This document shows positions 62,261 through 64,000 of a DNA stretch of 64,000 nt, piece by piece (positions within the stretch are counted from its first letter, which is position 1; every line of letters starts with the position of its first letter). The notes under the pieces were generated by a model. It searched no databases. It saw nothing but the letters and a program-made list of their open reading frames with translations, and was not told the DNA's origin. Origin of the DNA: Candidatus Cloacimonadota bacterium (GTDB lineage: Bacteria; Cloacimonadota; Cloacimonadia; Cloacimonadales; Cloacimonadaceae); the NCBI GenBank assembly GCA_020532085.1, contig JAJBAV010000006.1, positions 1 through 64,000 of the forward strand. The letters are read 5' to 3'. The translations under genes and the position numbers were made by a program.

Positions 62261-64000
62261 ATGAACGTTTTCACACAGATAAACAAAATGCTGCTCCTGT
62301 GCCTGCTGGCGGGCTTGCTGTCCGTTCCGGCCAGGGCTGATATCATCCAGCCGGAAACGGCCGCCATTGCCGTCCGGGCATGGCAGGAAAACACCATGCG
62401 GGGCACGCGCGTCCCTGCTCAGACCGCTGAATTGCTGGCTTACAGGGCTGGAGAGTTTGCTCCCTCAGCCATGAGTTATGACAGCAAATCAGCAATTCTG
62501 CCCCAGCTCTATCTGGCCAAGTTTAGCGATGGTGGTTTTGTGCTGCTGGCGGCTGATGACAACTCCGTTCCGGTGCTGGCCTATTCCGGCGCGCCCCAGG
62601 CCTCGGTCGGCACATTCCCCCCTGCCTTTCTGGAATGGGCGTCGCTCTACGCCGCGCAGATCGAAGCTTTGTCTGCAAGCGGCCTGGTCATTCCGGAAAA
62701 CCGTCAGCTTTGGCAGGACCTGACCTCGGGAAACATTGCCATCTCAGGATACCGGGATCGCTCTGTGGAACCCCTCATGGCCACGGACTGGGACCAGGGT
62801 TGGCCCTACAACGAGCTCTGCCCCTTGGATCAAGCTGGTCCCGGCGGACACGTTTATGCCGGCTGCGTGGCCACGGCCATGGGCATGGTGATGAAATACT
62901 GGAATCATCCTCAGACCGGTGTGGGCAGCAACACCTATTACGCACAGGGCTACGGCTATCAGACCGCGAATTTCGGTGCCACCACCTATCTCTGGGACGA
63001 AATGCCCAATTCCGTGGGCGCTTCCAACCTCCCCGTTGCCACCCTGCTCTATCACTGCGGAGTGGCGGTGGACATGAGTTACGCGCCAGACGGCTCCGGA
63101 GCTCAGAGCGCTGATGCCGCTTGGGCCATGGCCAACAATTTCCGCTACCCCGCGGCCACCATCCAAAACCGGTCGAGTTACTCCGATGATCAGTGGAACT
63201 CCTTGCTGCAAGACCAGTTGGATAACGGCAGCCCCATCTACTACAGCGGCCACGGCAGCGGCGGCCACGCCTTCGTGATCGACGGATATCAAAGCTCCGC
63301 CTATTACCACTTCAACTTCGGCTGGAGCGGCTCGTACAACGGCTATTACTACATGAACGGCATCAATCCCGGTGGCAGCGATTTCAACGACTGGAACTCG
63401 GCCATCGTGAACACCATCCCGGAAAACTACAGCATCGCCAATACCCGCGTGAAGCTGGAAACCCCCGGCGGAGAAACGGTCGGGAACCCCTTCACCCTCT
63501 CCGTAAACACCAATCCCCTCCTCGGGGACTGGAACGTGAACCACTACGAATTCACCCTCTTTTACGACCACACTTACGTGGATTTCGTCTCATCCTCCAC
63601 TGCCAGCACCATCTCGCAGCAGGGAACGCTTACGGTCACCGAAACGGAACCGGGCAATTTGCTGGTGAGCTGGAATGGTGCCGCCGCCCTTGTCGGAGGC
63701 GGAGATCTGGCCACCTTCACCTTCCTGCCCCGGGACGCGGGAGATTTCCTCTTCGACATTCTGGGCATGCAATACAACAGCAGCGCGGTCACCAACACCC
63801 AGTATCTGATGGTGGCGGTGGCAGCGCCGGTGGCCTCTTTGGCCCAAAGCCAGATCAGCATGACCAATGTGATGCATCTCGGCTATCAGCAGACCGGCAT
63901 CACGGAGCTGCGCAGCAGCTACTTGCTTCCCTCTTGGAACGTTGGCCACTATCAGTTCGATCTGGCCTACGATCCCTCCAAGCTTGAATTCGCGGGCAGC
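62261..64000 (+). CDS. Secreted C10 (streptopain-like) cysteine peptidase with cohesin-like domains, truncated by the window
   Basis: I read 580 codons before the window ends. A signal peptide (KMLLLCLLAGLLSVPARA) is followed by a prodomain and a C10 catalytic domain with Cys202 in YAGCVATAMGMVMKYW, His336 in GGHAFVIDGY and the Trp-rich FNFGWSGSYNGYYYM. After about residue 395, a beta-rich module (HYEFTLFYDHTYVDFVSSS, ATFTFLPRDAG) looks like a cohesin/dockerin-type surface domain. A second copy starts near 550 (HYQFDLAYDPSKLEFAGS). AGGAACG precedes the ATG at 62261. A C-terminal sorting domain would be expected beyond the window. Confidence 0.88.
   Translation, partial: MNVFTQINKMLLLCLLAGLLSVPARADIIQPETAAIAVRAWQENTMRGTRVPAQTAELLAYRAGEFAPSAMSYDSKSAILPQLYLAKFSDGGFVLLAADDNSVPVLAYSGAPQASVGTFPPAFLEWASLYAAQIEALSASGLVIPENRQLWQDLTSGNIAISGYRDRSVEPLMATDWDQGWPYNELCPLDQAGPGGHVYAGCVATAMGMVMKYWNHPQTGVGSNTYYAQGYGYQTANFGATTYLWDEMPNSVGASNLPVATLLYHCGVAVDMSYAPDGSGAQSADAAWAMANNFRYPAATIQNRSSYSDDQWNSLLQDQLDNGSPIYYSGHGSGGHAFVIDGYQSSAYYHFNFGWSGSYNGYYYMNGINPGGSDFNDWNSAIVNTIPENYSIANTRVKLETPGGETVGNPFTLSVNTNPLLGDWNVNHYEFTLFYDHTYVDFVSSSTASTISQQGTLTVTETEPGNLLVSWNGAAALVGGGDLATFTFLPRDAGDFLFDILGMQYNSSAVTNTQYLMVAVAAPVASLAQSQISMTNVMHLGYQQTGITELRSSYLLPSWNVGHYQFDLAYDPSKLEFAGS

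Overview
The window is a GC-rich, gene-dense stretch of a Gram-negative, protein-secreting bacterium. Three things suggest the candidate phylum Cloacimonadota or a close relative. First, an LptD homologue and an OmpA-type protein imply an outer membrane. Second, a gingipain-like sortase (PorU) and a subtilase ending in an NPFNPST-type sorting domain imply type IX secretion. Third, a sodium-pump decarboxylase beta subunit and a phosphate butyryl/acetyltransferase fit syntrophic acid metabolism. The phylum is inferred from these protein styles; no 16S rRNA gene is present.

Positions 1-9,570: a truncated minus-strand gene start, an intergenic palindrome, a radical-SAM gene, a large secreted subtilase, recG, a plus-strand HtrA protease with a clear promoter and terminator, and a small acidic secreted protein. 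Positions 9,527-15,392: a tightly packed minus-strand operon of glycerate 2-kinase, lptD, a GmhB-like HAD phosphatase, a SpoU methyltransferase and XdhC. Positions 15,595-18,617: rpsA and lysS on the plus strand. Positions 18,618-20,230: a long gene-free region packed with palindromic repeats and a 366-bp element bounded by perfect 54-bp inverted repeats.

Positions 20,231-32,865: one long minus-strand transcription unit behind a near-ideal promoter. It encodes acylphosphatase, a LysM/M23 peptidase, a primary sigma factor, Ptb, RlmH, a 51-residue OadG-like protein, PorU, CysS, a beta-propeller, a small kinase-like protein, an Na/Pi transporter and a zinc-ribbon membrane protein. Positions 33,238-39,805: a second minus-strand unit with oadB, cdd, a radical-SAM protein, an amidase, a PDZ/DUF512 protein and phnD-phnC without phnE. 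Positions 40,026-47,245: two divergent surface-protein genes, a modular secreted nuclease and an OmpA-family protein, which share the same repeated Ig-like domain.

Positions 47,928-62,124: the classic information-processing block tRNA-Thr, tRNA-Tyr, tRNA-Gly, tRNA-Thr, tuf, rpmG, tRNA-Trp, secE, nusG, rplK, rplA, rplJ, rplL, rpoB, rpoC, rpsL, rpsG. It is followed by a C10 cysteine peptidase that runs off the window. Seven promoter-like sites, five of them strong, have a TTGAC-type -35 box exactly 17 bp from an AT-rich -10 box. The least explained material is the set of intergenic palindromic repeat families; I see no CRISPR array, transposase or phage gene.
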